Assembly (NCBI GenBank): GCA_963719485.1
Contig: OY970387.1
Coordinates: 3,906,001 to 3,970,000 of the forward strand
Reading direction: 5' to 3'
From: Bog-473 sp963719485
GTDB lineage: Bacteria; Actinomycetota; Acidimicrobiia; Acidimicrobiales; RAAP-2
DNA: 64,000 nt
Below are positions 40,762 through 49,989 of the stretch, piece by piece; positions within the stretch are counted from its first letter, which is position 1, and the number at the start of each line of letters is the position of its first letter. The notes under the pieces are model-generated. The model made no database searches. It saw nothing but the letters and a program-made list of their open reading frames with translations, and was not told the DNA's origin. A program made the position numbers and the translations under genes.

Positions 40762-42165
40762 CTACGTGTGGGCCCCCGTGCCGAGTTGACTGAACCGCTC
40801 GTAGCGTACGTCGGCGGCGCGCACCCAGGCCGGATCCGGTTCGATCGTCCGCCCCACGGCGGACCAGCGCTTCGAATCGTCGAGAGACGCCTCGAGCCCT
40901 GCGGCCAAGCGAGCGAAGTACGCCGCGCCGAGCGCCGCACCCTCGGGCACTGCGACGGTGTCCACCGGCAGGTTGGTGGCGTCTGAAACGGCCGCCATCC
41001 AGGCGGTCACCCGCGAGCCGCCACCGCTGGCCACGATGCGAGTCGGCTTGACGCCAGCGCGCTCGATCATCCGCCGCACCACGAATCCGCTCGCCTCGTA
41101 GGCGGCCCGCTCCATCGCTTCCGCTCCTGACCCGATGTCGAGCCCATAAATGTTGGAGCGCAGCGTGTGGTCCTCGAACGGCGTCCGCTCCCCGCGCACG
41201 TAGGGCAACCAGACCGGCACCCGACCAGGTGTCCCGAGCCGGGGCTCGAGTTGCTCACGCTTCGGACCGGGCCGCGGCGTGTCCCGCAACAGGTGGCGGG
41301 CCCAGTCCACGAAGAGGGCGCCGGCGTTGCTCGGACCGCCGACGAGATACCGATCCGGCGTCGTGCTGGGGTAGCTGATCAACCCGTCGACGGTCAACCA
41401 CTCGTCGCAGATCACCCAGCAGATCAAGGTGGCGCCGAAGATCACCAGGACATCGCCGGGGTGGATGGCGCCCGACACGATCTGGTCGCAGAAGGCGTCG
41501 ATGGTCCCGCCGGTGATGACGGCGTCGCTTTCGGGCAGTGTGCCGGCGGCCTCGCCCATGGGAACGACCATCGGCATCTGCTTCTCGGCAATGCCCATGG
41601 AACCCAACAGCTCAGTGTTCCAGCCCTTGTGCGTGTGCAGCATCCCCAACGATGCCGTGACACCCGTGTCGATGGCGGGCAGTCCCGAAATGGCATTGGT
41701 CGCCACGGCTTGGCAGGGCCAGTAGCCCCGGGCGTCGGGCGCCTCGGTGGAGGCCCAACGGAGGAAGCCCTCGGCATCGGGCATGGCGCCCAGCGGCACG
41801 ACCGCATCGTCGGTCGCGTCCTCGGTCGGCCGGCCCTCGCGATCGCCGTAGAGCAGGCCGGGCAACAAGGGCATGCCCTGCCGCCCGACCGCGGTCATGG
41901 AAGGGACCATGGCCGCCACCGCCACGCCGGCGAGCGAGTTCCCTTCGGCCGCGAGCTGAGCGGTCACCTGCTCGAAGGCCTTGCGGGGCCCGGCTCGCCA
42001 CGCCTTCTTGGCGTCGTGGCGCAACACGTCGGGTTCGGGCGCCACGATGCCGTGTGGCACCCTGCTGCGAGCGACCACCTGGCCCTTTTCGTCGACCGCC
42101 AGTGCCTTCACCGATGTCGTGCCGATATCGACGCCGACAGTGATCGGCCTTCCGGAGGACGTCAT
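40762..42165 (-). CDS. FGGY-family carbohydrate kinase
   Basis: 467 aa. N-terminal actin-like ATP site 'VGVDIGTTSVKALAVDEKGQVV', C-terminal half with 'VWLPYVRGERTPFED', 'ASGFVVRRMIERAG', 'RIVASGGGSRVTAWMAAVSD' and 'PEGAALGAAYFARLAAG'. Resembles xylulokinase-like members that phosphorylate sugars or sugar alcohols. Divergent from a D-2-hydroxyacid dehydrogenase across a 70-base region holding a perfect 14-bp palindrome. The pair suggests sugar-acid or polyol use. Confidence 0.88.
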   Translation of the reverse strand: MTSSGRPITVGVDIGTTSVKALAVDEKGQVVARSRVPHGIVAPEPDVLRHDAKKAWRAGPRKAFEQVTAQLAAEGNSLAGVAVAAMVPSMTAVGRQGMPLLPGLLYGDREGRPTEDATDDAVVPLGAMPDAEGFLRWASTEAPDARGYWPCQAVATNAISGLPAIDTGVTASLGMLHTHKGWNTELLGSMGIAEKQMPMVVPMGEAAGTLPESDAVITGGTIDAFCDQIVSGAIHPGDVLVIFGATLICWVICDEWLTVDGLISYPSTTPDRYLVGGPSNAGALFVDWARHLLRDTPRPGPKREQLEPRLGTPGRVPVWLPYVRGERTPFEDHTLRSNIYGLDIGSGAEAMERAAYEASGFVVRRMIERAGVKPTRIVASGGGSRVTAWMAAVSDATNLPVDTVAVPEGAALGAAYFARLAAGLEASLDDSKRWSAVGRTIEPDPAWVRAADVRYERFSQLGTGAHT

Positions 42166-42170
42166 GAATC

Positions 42171-42184
42171 TGACACGCGTGTCA
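42171..42184. promoter_or_regulatory. perfect 14-bp palindrome, probable operator
   Basis: TGACACGCGTGTCA sits in the 70-base gap between the divergent FGGY kinase and dehydrogenase genes, starting six bases before the kinase ATG. Position and symmetry fit a dimeric repressor (GntR-, TetR- or LacI-type); no regulator gene is adjacent. Confidence 0.55.
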
Positions 42185-42235
42185 TGATCACGCCATTATG
42201 GACGACGCCCGCCGCGCAAGGAGAGTTCCAACGAC

Positions 42236-43221
42236 ATGACCGGTCCACGCCCCAAGGCTCTGGTAACGGCCGCAGTGAGCGGCCCCGGCCTCGACCTGCT
42301 GCACCAGCTGGCGGACCTGGTGCTCGATTCGTGGCTGGACCAGCCCTCTCTCCGCATCTACAACGCCGCCCAGTTGGCTGAACGGACGGCCGCGGAGGGC
42401 GCCAACATCGTCATCGTGGAGAGCGATGCCTGCGGCCCCGACCTCTACGAGCAGCCGATCATGGCTGTGTGCAGCTGCCGCGGTGATCCCACCAACGTCG
42501 ATGTGGCGGCGGCAACCGTTGCCGGGGTCCCCGTCCTGCGCGCGCCCGGGACGCAACGCCGACGCCGTGGCCGAGCTTGCCGTGGGCCTTCTGTTCGCGG
42601 CCACACGTGGCATCGTCCCTGCCGACCGCGACGTGCGCGAAGGCGAGATCTACCGGGACGGGAAGATCCCCTACCAGCGCTACCGGGCCTGGGAGCTGAA
42701 CGGCCAGACCGTCGGCCTGGTCGGGCTCGGCGCCGTCGGGCGCGCCCTGCGCTGGCGCCTGCGCGGGCTCGGCATGGACGTGCTCGCCTACGACCCCTAC
42801 GCGCCCGACGCCACGAGCTCCTTCGACGAGCTGCTGGCCAAGTCGGACGTGATCTCGGTCCACGCCCCCGTGACGGCGGAGACGACGGGGATGATCAACG
42901 CCGACGCCTTCGCCAAAATGAAGGACGGCGTCGTCTACCTGAACACGGCCCGGGCCAAGATCCACGACACCGACGCCCTGGTCGCCGCGCTCGGCCTCGG
43001 GCAAGGTCCGCGCAGCGGGCCTGGACCACTTCGAGGGCGAGCATCTGGCCACGGACCACCCGTTGACCACGTTCCCCCAGGTCGTGCTGACGCCCCACAT
43101 CGGCGGCGCCACCTACGACACTGAGTCCAACCACACGCGGACGATCGCCGAGGACCTCTGCCGGCTCATGGCGGGGGCGCGACCACTCAACATCGTCAAC
43201 CCCGAGGTCCTCCCCTCCTGA
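42236..43221 (+). CDS. D-isomer-specific 2-hydroxyacid dehydrogenase, two apparent frameshifts
   Basis: About 328 aa over three frames. ATG 42236 follows AAGGAGAG. NAD loop 'TVGLVGLGAVGRALRWRLRG', Arg in 'VVYLNTARAKIHD', Glu in 'AAGLDHFEGEHL' and His in 'VVLTPHIGGATYD' give the full catalytic set of this family. Continuity needs removal of one base near 42551 ('RAPG' to 'RNADAVAELAVG') and one near 42994 ('VAAL' to 'ASGKVRAAGLDHF'). The residues either side are intact, so sequencing error is more likely than decay. The following peptidase starts two bases after its stop. Confidence 0.8.
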
Positions 43222-43222
43222 C

Positions 43223-43951
43223 GTGGCGGCGCGCCAACCGACCATCATCGCTACCTCCATCGGGTTCCAGGCCGAGGGGCCCGATCCCGCCAACGTGCGG
43301 CCGGGCCCGTCGTACCAGCTGGCCGCCGAGTTGGCCCGGGCGGGCGAGCACCCCCGGATCTGCATCATCGCCACGGCCGTCGGCGACGATTCGACGCGGC
43401 TGGCTGCGGCACACAACGCGTTCTCCAAGCTCGGCTTCATCAGCTCGCACCTGACGCTGTTCCCCATGCCCAACGTGCCCGACGTGCGGGCCCACCTGTT
43501 GGCACAGGACGTCATCTGGGTGGGGGGCGGCTCGACCGCCAACCTGCTGGCGCTGTGGCGGCTGCACGGGCTCGACATCGTGCTCCGCGAGTGCTGGGAG
43601 AAACGCGTCGTCCTGAAGGGCGTGTCGGCCGGCTCTCTGTGCTGGCATGTCGGCGGGACCACGGACTCCTTCGGGCCCACCTTGCAGCCGGTCACCAACG
43701 GCCTCGCCTTCCTGCCCTACTCCAACAGCCCGCACCACGACGTGGAGGAGCAGCGCCGGCCGCTCATCCATCAGCTCATCGCCGAGGGCACTCTGCCCGA
43801 CGGCTACGCCACCGAGAACGGGACCGGGCTCGTCTTCTTCGGCACCGAACTGCAGGACGTCTTCACCGAAGTCGAAGGGAAACTGGCCTACTCGCTCACG
43901 CGGCAGGGCGCGACGACACGTGAGACCGCACTGGACACCCGGCTTCTCTGA
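43223..43951 (+). CDS. peptidase E-like serine peptidase (family S51)
   Basis: 242 aa. Nucleophile in 'VVLKGVSAGSLCWHVGG', 'DVIWVGGGSTANLLALWRLHGL' and His in 'LPYSNSPHHDVEEQRRPLIH', matching family S51 (PepE, Asp-X dipeptidase, and cyanophycinase relatives). Expected role is cleaving N-terminal acidic dipeptides in the cytoplasm. GTG 43223 lies just after the dehydrogenase stop. Confidence 0.85.
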   Translation: MAARQPTIIATSIGFQAEGPDPANVRPGPSYQLAAELARAGEHPRICIIATAVGDDSTRLAAAHNAFSKLGFISSHLTLFPMPNVPDVRAHLLAQDVIWVGGGSTANLLALWRLHGLDIVLRECWEKRVVLKGVSAGSLCWHVGGTTDSFGPTLQPVTNGLAFLPYSNSPHHDVEEQRRPLIHQLIAEGTLPDGYATENGTGLVFFGTELQDVFTEVEGKLAYSLTRQGATTRETALDTRLL

Positions 43952-43960
43952 CCAACCCGC

Positions 43961-45706
43961 TCAGGCCAGCGCGCCGGCCCAGTCCGAACCGGCGTGCACC
44001 GTGTCCGTGTCGGTCCCCGAGCGCAGCACGCGCCCGGGGACGGCGCCGGTGAAGTCGCCGTCGCGGACGATCTCGGTGCCGTTCACCAGGACGTGCCCGA
44101 CGCCTACCGCGTCGGCGTAGAGGCGGCTGGCGCCGCCCGGCAGGTCGTCGCGGGTCCGCACGGGGTCGTGACCGATGGCGGTCGGGTCGAAGACGACGAC
44201 GTCGGCGAAGCCGCCGGGGACCAGCCGGCCGCGGTCGCGCAGCCCGTAGAGGCGCGCCGGGACGTCGGTCAGCAGCCGCACCGCCTGCTCCCAGCTGAGC
44301 AGGCCCCGCGCCCGCACCCCGTCGCCCAGCACGGAGGTCGAGTAGATCGCCCCGCACATGGTGTCGAGGTGTGCCCCGGCGTCGGATCCCCCGACGATGG
44401 CGCGGGGGTCCTGCCAGGCCTGCGCCCGCAGCACCCAGTCCTCTTCGGATTCACCCATCGGAGGGCGCAGCCCCGTGCGCAGGCCGTCCGCCACCACGAC
44501 GTCGAGAAGGGCGTCGAACGGCTCGAGCCCCCGCGCCCGCGCCACCTCCCCCACACTCCGACCCTCGGCGTCGGCGTTCTCGGGTGCGAAGGTCTCGTCG
44601 AAGATCAGGCGGTCCCACACCGCCAGTTGCCGCAAGATGCCGGCCTCGTCCGACTGCGCACCGGCGTCGAGGCGGCGACGCGTCGCCGGGTCGGACAGCG
44701 CCTTTATGCGCTCGGGCACGGGCAGCGCGAAGACCTCGCGCCACCCGGGCAGGCCGTCGAGGATGGCGCCGCCTTCGAAGCTCAGCCGGATCTGCATGGT
44801 GTGCGGCAATGTCAACGCGAGAACGGTGGCCCCGCGGGCGGCGGCCGCCGTCCCGGCGGCCAGCTGGCTCCAGGCGTTGTCGGCATTCATGGCCGAGACC
44901 CCGAGCACGTTCCAGTTCACCGGGCGATCCGCCAGCAGCGACATGGTCGAGAGGAAGTCGATGTCCTCGTCGGTGAAGCCGTTCAGGCAGCCCGCCACGA
45001 TCAGCTCGACCGTGGTGCCCTCGTGCTGGCGCACCGCGGCCGCCAGGCGTTCCATCTCCGCCCGGCTGGCCGCCCGCGAGGGGACGGGCTGACCGTCGCC
45101 GTCGTTGTGGGTGTGGACCTGCGAGGTCGAGAAGCCGAGCGCGCCCTCTGCCAGCGCTGCGTGCAGCGCCGCCTCCATGGCGTCGAGGTCGCGCGGGTCT
45201 GCCGTGCCTCCGACGGCGCGGTCGCCCATGACCAGCCGGCGCAGCGTCGAATGCCCGACGAGGAAGCCGGCGTTGACGGCGATGCGGCCGTCCAGGCGGC
45301 CGATCCACTCGCCGAACGAAGCCCAGTCCCAGGGCAGACCGGCCCGCAGCGCGGCCAGGGGCATGCCCTCGACCCGCGCCATCATCCGGGCGATGTAGTC
45401 GACATGCTCCGGCGCCATCGGTGCGAGCGAGAAGCCGCAATTGCCACCGAGCACCGTGGTCACGCCGTGCAGCGGGGAGGGGCTGGCGTTGGGGTCCCAG
45501 AAGAGCTGGGCATCGTAGTGGGTGTGCAGGTCGACGAAGCCGGGGGTGACGAGCATCCCGGTGGCGTCGATCACGGTGTCCGCGCCCGTGCTGTCGGCGC
45601 CGGACCCGATGCCGACGACCCGCTCACCGTCGATCACGACGTCCGCCCGGACCGGGGGCGCACCGGTGCCGTCGACCACCGTGCCACCGCGGACTGCGAC
45701 CGTCAT
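43961..45706 (-). CDS. N-acyl-D-amino-acid deacylase family amidohydrolase (paralogue 2)
   Basis: 581 aa from ATG 45706, with AGGAGGG upstream and an ATGA overlap with the aldehyde dehydrogenase stop. 'MTVAVRGGTVVDGTGAPPVRADVVIDGERVVG', metal motif 'GFVDLHTHYDAQLFWDP', 'VLGGNCGFSLAPMAPEHVDYI' and 'VGGSDAGAHLDTMCGAIYSTSVL'. The family is clear but this copy is the more distant of three. Amide substrate unknown. Confidence 0.87.
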   Translation of the reverse strand: MTVAVRGGTVVDGTGAPPVRADVVIDGERVVGIGSGADSTGADTVIDATGMLVTPGFVDLHTHYDAQLFWDPNASPSPLHGVTTVLGGNCGFSLAPMAPEHVDYIARMMARVEGMPLAALRAGLPWDWASFGEWIGRLDGRIAVNAGFLVGHSTLRRLVMGDRAVGGTADPRDLDAMEAALHAALAEGALGFSTSQVHTHNDGDGQPVPSRAASRAEMERLAAAVRQHEGTTVELIVAGCLNGFTDEDIDFLSTMSLLADRPVNWNVLGVSAMNADNAWSQLAAGTAAAARGATVLALTLPHTMQIRLSFEGGAILDGLPGWREVFALPVPERIKALSDPATRRRLDAGAQSDEAGILRQLAVWDRLIFDETFAPENADAEGRSVGEVARARGLEPFDALLDVVVADGLRTGLRPPMGESEEDWVLRAQAWQDPRAIVGGSDAGAHLDTMCGAIYSTSVLGDGVRARGLLSWEQAVRLLTDVPARLYGLRDRGRLVPGGFADVVVFDPTAIGHDPVRTRDDLPGGASRLYADAVGVGHVLVNGTEIVRDGDFTGAVPGRVLRSGTDTDTVHAGSDWAGALA

Positions 45707-47196
45707 GTCTGTCCCTCCTGTTCCGCCGGCCCCGGCCGGCGTACTCGCACGCGCTGGCGCGCGAAGGCCTGCATGCCCTCGGTCCCCAGCTCGACGCCGA
45801 AGCCGGACTGCTTCCAGCCGCCCATCGGCGCGTACATGTCGATGGCCGACAAGCCGTGGGCATTGACGAAGACCGTCCCGGCGGACAGGCGCGACGCCAC
45901 GTCGGCCGCCAGTGCGTCGTCGTTGCTCCAGACCGAGGCGCAGAGGCCGAAGGGCGAGTCGTTCGCCGCCTCGACCGCCTCCGTGATGTCGTCGTACGGG
46001 ATCACCGGGAGGGCGGGGGCGAACTGCTCCTGGCGCACGATGCCGGCGTCCCGGGACGGTGCGATCACCAGGGCCGGGGACACGAAGTAGCCCCCCGATC
46101 CCTCGTCCTCGTCGCGCACTCGGCCGGGCCGCAGCACGGAGGCCCCAGAGGCCGCTGCCTCCGACACCATTGTCTCGACCCGGTCGCGGGCCGCGGCCGT
46201 GTGCACCGGACCCATGGTCACGCCGTCGGCCAGTCCGTCGCCGACCAGCTCGGCGGCCAGGCGGTGGGTCAGCGCGTCCACCGTCTCGTCCAGTCGGTCC
46301 CGGTGCACGTAGAGGCGCTTGATGGCCATACAGACCTGCCCGCTGGTGACGAAGGCTGCCTCCACGATGTGCTCGGCGAGGCTGGCGTCGCCCGCCACGT
46401 CGGGAGCGAGAATGGCGGCGTCGTTCCCGCCGAGCTCGAGCACCACCGGACGGGTCGTGGCGGCCGCGGCGGCCATGACGGCCTGCCCCGTGCCCACGCC
46501 ACCGGTGAACGAGACCATGTCGACATCGGGGTGGCCCACGAGCGCCGCACCGAGTGCAGCCTCGGGCCCGTTGACCACGTTGAGGACACCGGGCGGCAGC
46601 ATCTCGGCCATGGCCGCCGCCACCAGGAGCACGGCGCCCGGACAGGTCGGTGGAGCCTTCACGACGACGGTGTCCCCGGCCAGCAGCGCGGGCAGCACCT
46701 TGTTGCCCATGACCGAGACAGGCCAATTGAACGGCAGCACCGCGGCCACGACGCCGTGTGGCACCCACTCGATGCGCGTGGCCCCGCCGGCGAGGTCACG
46801 CGGCGCGAGCGCCTCCGCCACGAGTGGTGCGAAGGCCGACGCCATGCCACCCATCGTCGCGGTGTCGAAGATAGCCTCGACGTGCGTCTTGCCGTGCTCG
46901 CGGGTGAGCAGCCGGGCCAGGTCCCGCGTCACGACGGCAGTCACGCCCGCCTCGGCGGCCGCCACGACGCGAGCAGCGCGGTCCTCGACGTCCAACGCGG
47001 CCCAGGCTGGTTGGGACCGGCGGGCCGCGGCCACGGCCAGGTCGAGCTGTGCCGGCGACGTGGAGGGGGCGTCGAACACGACCTCGGCAGGACGGGCCGG
47101 ATTGGTCACCGGATAGGTGCCGGCACCCCCTGGCACGACAGCACCGTCGATGAGCAGGCCGACACCGGTGATCACGTCCTCGACATCTGTGGTCAT
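45703..47196 (-). CDS. NAD(P)-dependent aldehyde dehydrogenase
   Basis: 497 aa from ATG 47196 (GGGGGAG upstream; GTG 47202 lacks one). Catalytic Cys in 'VTSGQVCMAIKRLYVH', catalytic Glu in 'VVLELGGNDAAI', cofactor 'VSFTGGVGTGQAVMA', and 'WVPHGVVAAVLPFNWPVSVMGNKVLPALLAG' near the middle. Oxidises an aldehyde to the acid. Co-transcribed with paralogue 2 deacylase, so it may work on the amide's product or precursor. Confidence 0.93.
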   Translation of the reverse strand: MTTDVEDVITGVGLLIDGAVVPGGAGTYPVTNPARPAEVVFDAPSTSPAQLDLAVAAARRSQPAWAALDVEDRAARVVAAAEAGVTAVVTRDLARLLTREHGKTHVEAIFDTATMGGMASAFAPLVAEALAPRDLAGGATRIEWVPHGVVAAVLPFNWPVSVMGNKVLPALLAGDTVVVKAPPTCPGAVLLVAAAMAEMLPPGVLNVVNGPEAALGAALVGHPDVDMVSFTGGVGTGQAVMAAAAATTRPVVLELGGNDAAILAPDVAGDASLAEHIVEAAFVTSGQVCMAIKRLYVHRDRLDETVDALTHRLAAELVGDGLADGVTMGPVHTAAARDRVETMVSEAAASGASVLRPGRVRDEDEGSGGYFVSPALVIAPSRDAGIVRQEQFAPALPVIPYDDITEAVEAANDSPFGLCASVWSNDDALAADVASRLSAGTVFVNAHGLSAIDMYAPMGGWKQSGFGVELGTEGMQAFARQRVRVRRPGPAEQEGQT

Positions 47197-47245
47197 GCGC
47201 ACTCCCCCGGCCTGACGACTTTGCTGACGATAGTGTCACCTTCCC

Positions 47246-48478
47246 ATGGGAGCCGTCGAGACAAGACCCGCAACGGGCCACGCCACCCTGCTGCCGGACC
47301 CTGAACCCAGGGCGGTGCGCGTCCCCGTGATCTCGGTCGACGACCACCTGATCGAGCCGCCCGACCTCTTCGAGCATCGCCTGCCCGCCGGGCTCGCGGA
47401 CGGCGCGCCGCGCGTGGTCGAACAGGACGACGGGACGCAGAGCTGGGTCTTCGAAGGCAACCACTATCCCAACGTGGGGCTCAACGCCGTCGTGGGCCGG
47501 CCGCGTGAGGAGTGGAGCATGGAGCCAGCGCGCTTCGACGAGATGCGCCCGGGCTGCTTCGACATCGAGGCCCGGGTGCTCGACATGGACAGGGCCGGCA
47601 TCTGGGCGTCCCTGTGCTTCCCGTCGCTCGTCTCGGGCTTCTGCGGCGCGGTCTACTCGCGGGCGCAGGACAGCGCTCTCGGCCTGGCCTGCCTGCGCGC
47701 CTTCAACGACTGGCACCTGGAGGTGTGGGCGGGGAGCCACCCTGACCGCATCATCCCGCTCCAGCTCCCCTGGCTGGCCGACGTGGAGATCGCCGCCGCC
47801 GAGGTGCGGGCCAACGCGGCCCGCGGCTTCAAGGCCGTCAGCTTCCCCGAGTTCCCGGCCCAGCTGCAGCTGCCCTCCATCTTCAGCGGACGCTGGGACC
47901 CCTTCTTCGCCGCCTGTGCGGAGACCGGCACGGTGGTGTGCCTGCACACCGGCGCGTCGGGCTGGGCGCCGCTCCCCTCCCCCGACCCCCCGTTCGAGCT
48001 GCTCCCGACCGTGTTCCCGGTCAACGCCCTGCTGGCGGCCGGCGAGTGGCTGTGGTCGGGCGTGCCGCTGCGCTTCCCCGAACTGCACGTCGCCATGTCC
48101 GAGGGCGGCATCGGGTGGGTGCCCATGCTGATGGACCGGGCCGACTACGTGCTGGGGCACTCGGCCTCGGGCACGGAGAGCACCGCCTGGCCCTCGGACC
48201 TGCTGCCGAGCGAGGTGCTCCGGCGCAACTTCTGGTTCTGCTCCATCGACGATCCGTCCGCCGTGTCGCAGCGCCACGTGATCGGCCTCGACCACATCAT
48301 GGTGGAGAGCGACTACCCGCACGCCGACTCGTCGTGGCCGGACACCCAGCGCGTCCTGGTGGACAACTGGGGCGCGATCCCCGATGGTGAGCTGCGGGCG
48401 GTGGCCGGCGGCAACGCCAGCCGGCTGTTCCGCCACCCGCTCCCCCCCGTCGACGACTGGCGCACGCCGTCGCCATGA
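47246..48478 (+). CDS. amidohydrolase family 2 (ACMSD-like decarboxylase/hydrolase)
   Basis: 410 aa. N-terminal metal site 'VISVDDHLIEPPDLFEHRL', His in 'GTVVCLHTGASGW', and Asp in 'DHIMVESDYPHADSSWPDT'. This TIM-barrel group includes 2-amino-3-carboxymuconate semialdehyde decarboxylase and hydroxybenzoate decarboxylases. It starts divergently 49 bases from the aldehyde dehydrogenase and overlaps the next related gene (ATGA). Confidence 0.87.
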   Translation: MGAVETRPATGHATLLPDPEPRAVRVPVISVDDHLIEPPDLFEHRLPAGLADGAPRVVEQDDGTQSWVFEGNHYPNVGLNAVVGRPREEWSMEPARFDEMRPGCFDIEARVLDMDRAGIWASLCFPSLVSGFCGAVYSRAQDSALGLACLRAFNDWHLEVWAGSHPDRIIPLQLPWLADVEIAAAEVRANAARGFKAVSFPEFPAQLQLPSIFSGRWDPFFAACAETGTVVCLHTGASGWAPLPSPDPPFELLPTVFPVNALLAAGEWLWSGVPLRFPELHVAMSEGGIGWVPMLMDRADYVLGHSASGTESTAWPSDLLPSEVLRRNFWFCSIDDPSAVSQRHVIGLDHIMVESDYPHADSSWPDTQRVLVDNWGAIPDGELRAVAGGNASRLFRHPLPPVDDWRTPSP

Positions 48479-49965
48479 CGGCGCCGGCGCGGCTGCCCCT
48501 CCCCCCGCGCGCCGGTCCCGTCGTCGACGCCGACGGCCACGTCGTCGAACCCGAGTCCGCCTGGGTCGGGCTGCCCGCCCCGTACCGGCCCCGCATCAGC
48601 GCCGACCAGGCCGGCTACGAGCACGTCGTCGTCGGTGACGCCGAGATCCTCGCCGTCCCGTTGGGGAATCTGGCCCGGCCTGGTTCCACCTTCGACGACC
48701 CCGCGACCTTCCGCCCCCTGGCCGAGGCGCTCCCCGGCGGATCGGACCCGGTGGCCCGCCTGCGCGACATGGATCGCGAGGGCATCGACCAGGCCGTCCT
48801 GTACCCGACCATCGGGCTCTATTTCTCCGTCGTGGAGGACCCGGCGGCGGCGATCGCCCTGGCCGCCGCGTACAACGACTGGCTGGCCGGGTACTGCGCC
48901 GCCGACCCGCGCCGGCTCTTCGGCGCGGCCATGGTCCCGCTACAGGATCCGGCGGCGGCGTCCCGCGAGCTCCGCCGTGCCGTGACCGAACTCGGCTTCG
49001 TCGCCGGCTTCGTCCGCCCCAACCCCTGCCTGGGGCGCTCGCTGCCCGACCGGGCCTACGACGTGGTCTGGGAGGCCGCCGAGGAGCTCGATGTGCCGAT
49101 CGGGATCCACGAGGGCAGCTCGGTCATCGTGCCGACACTGGGCTCGGACCGCCCCTTCAACCCCCTCGTGCTGCACGCCGTGTCGCACTCGTTCGAGGCG
49201 ATGCTCGCCTGCTCCCAGCTGATCGCGTTCGGGACACTGGAGCGGCACCCGGGTCTCCGCCTCCTCTTCCTGGAGTCCTCCGGCGGCTGGGCGCCCTTCT
49301 GGCTCGAGCGCCTGGACGAGCAGGCGGAGTCCTTCGGCGGATTCTGCCCCGACATGGTCCTGCGGCCGTCGGAGTACTTCGACCGCCAGTGCGCCATCAG
49401 CTTCGAGGTCGACGAGCGCACCCTGCCCGCGCTGGCGCCGTTCGTCGGAACGGAGCGCATCGTCTGGGGCAGCGACTATCCCCATCACGACGCCACCTTT
49501 CCCGGCGCGGTCGAAGCCATCCGCGCCACCGTCGCCCCCTGCCCCACCGCCACCCAGGCCAAGGTGTTGGGGGTCAATGCCCGGGGCATCTACCGCCTCC
49601 CCGCACGTCACACCGGTCCGGCGGCCCTCATCGGCGACTACTTCACGGCCGTCACCGCCCAGGATCCCGCGCTGCTGCGCCCGCTCTTCGCCGCCGACGC
49701 CGCCTTCGACGTGGACGGCGACGTGCGGCGGGGGCACGAGGACATCCTGCGCTACTACACCGAGCACACCTTTGTCTTCGAGGACTTCCGTCCCGACCCG
49801 GGCCCGTTGCGGGTGGACGGGACGACCGTCACCGTGGACATCGACGTCCACCTCGGCGGGGCCGAGCGATCGGTGCGCGATGTCTTCGAGACCGACGGGG
49901 AGCGCATCACCTCGCTCCGGGTGCGCGGGTTCGCGGATGTCCTCCGTGACGCGGAGGCGCGCTGA
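48475..49965 (+). CDS. amidohydrolase family 2 fused to C-terminal SnoaL/NTF2-like domain
   Basis: 496 aa. Residues 15-375 repeat the ACMSD-type fold: 'VVDADGHVVEPESAW', 'DVPIGIHEGSSV' and 'RIVWGSDYPHHDATFPG'. Residues about 380-495 add a NTF2-like domain ('LIGDYFTAVTAQDPALLRPLFAADAAFDVDG', then 'VRGFADVLRD'). The upstream neighbour lacks this extra domain. The fusion may bind the product or tether a partner. ATGA overlap makes the two one transcript. Confidence 0.85.
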   Translation: MTAPARLPLPPRAGPVVDADGHVVEPESAWVGLPAPYRPRISADQAGYEHVVVGDAEILAVPLGNLARPGSTFDDPATFRPLAEALPGGSDPVARLRDMDREGIDQAVLYPTIGLYFSVVEDPAAAIALAAAYNDWLAGYCAADPRRLFGAAMVPLQDPAAASRELRRAVTELGFVAGFVRPNPCLGRSLPDRAYDVVWEAAEELDVPIGIHEGSSVIVPTLGSDRPFNPLVLHAVSHSFEAMLACSQLIAFGTLERHPGLRLLFLESSGGWAPFWLERLDEQAESFGGFCPDMVLRPSEYFDRQCAISFEVDERTLPALAPFVGTERIVWGSDYPHHDATFPGAVEAIRATVAPCPTATQAKVLGVNARGIYRLPARHTGPAALIGDYFTAVTAQDPALLRPLFAADAAFDVDGDVRRGHEDILRYYTEHTFVFEDFRPDPGPLRVDGTTVTVDIDVHLGGAERSVRDVFETDGERITSLRVRGFADVLRDAEAR

Positions 49966-49989
49966 CCAGGCGGCCTCTGGCGGGCCGGA

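Noticed and set aside
42236..43221. Programmed frameshifting in the D-2-hydroxyacid dehydrogenase
   Set aside because: No slippery heptamer or downstream structure is evident, and two shifts in one conserved enzyme are better explained by sequencing error.
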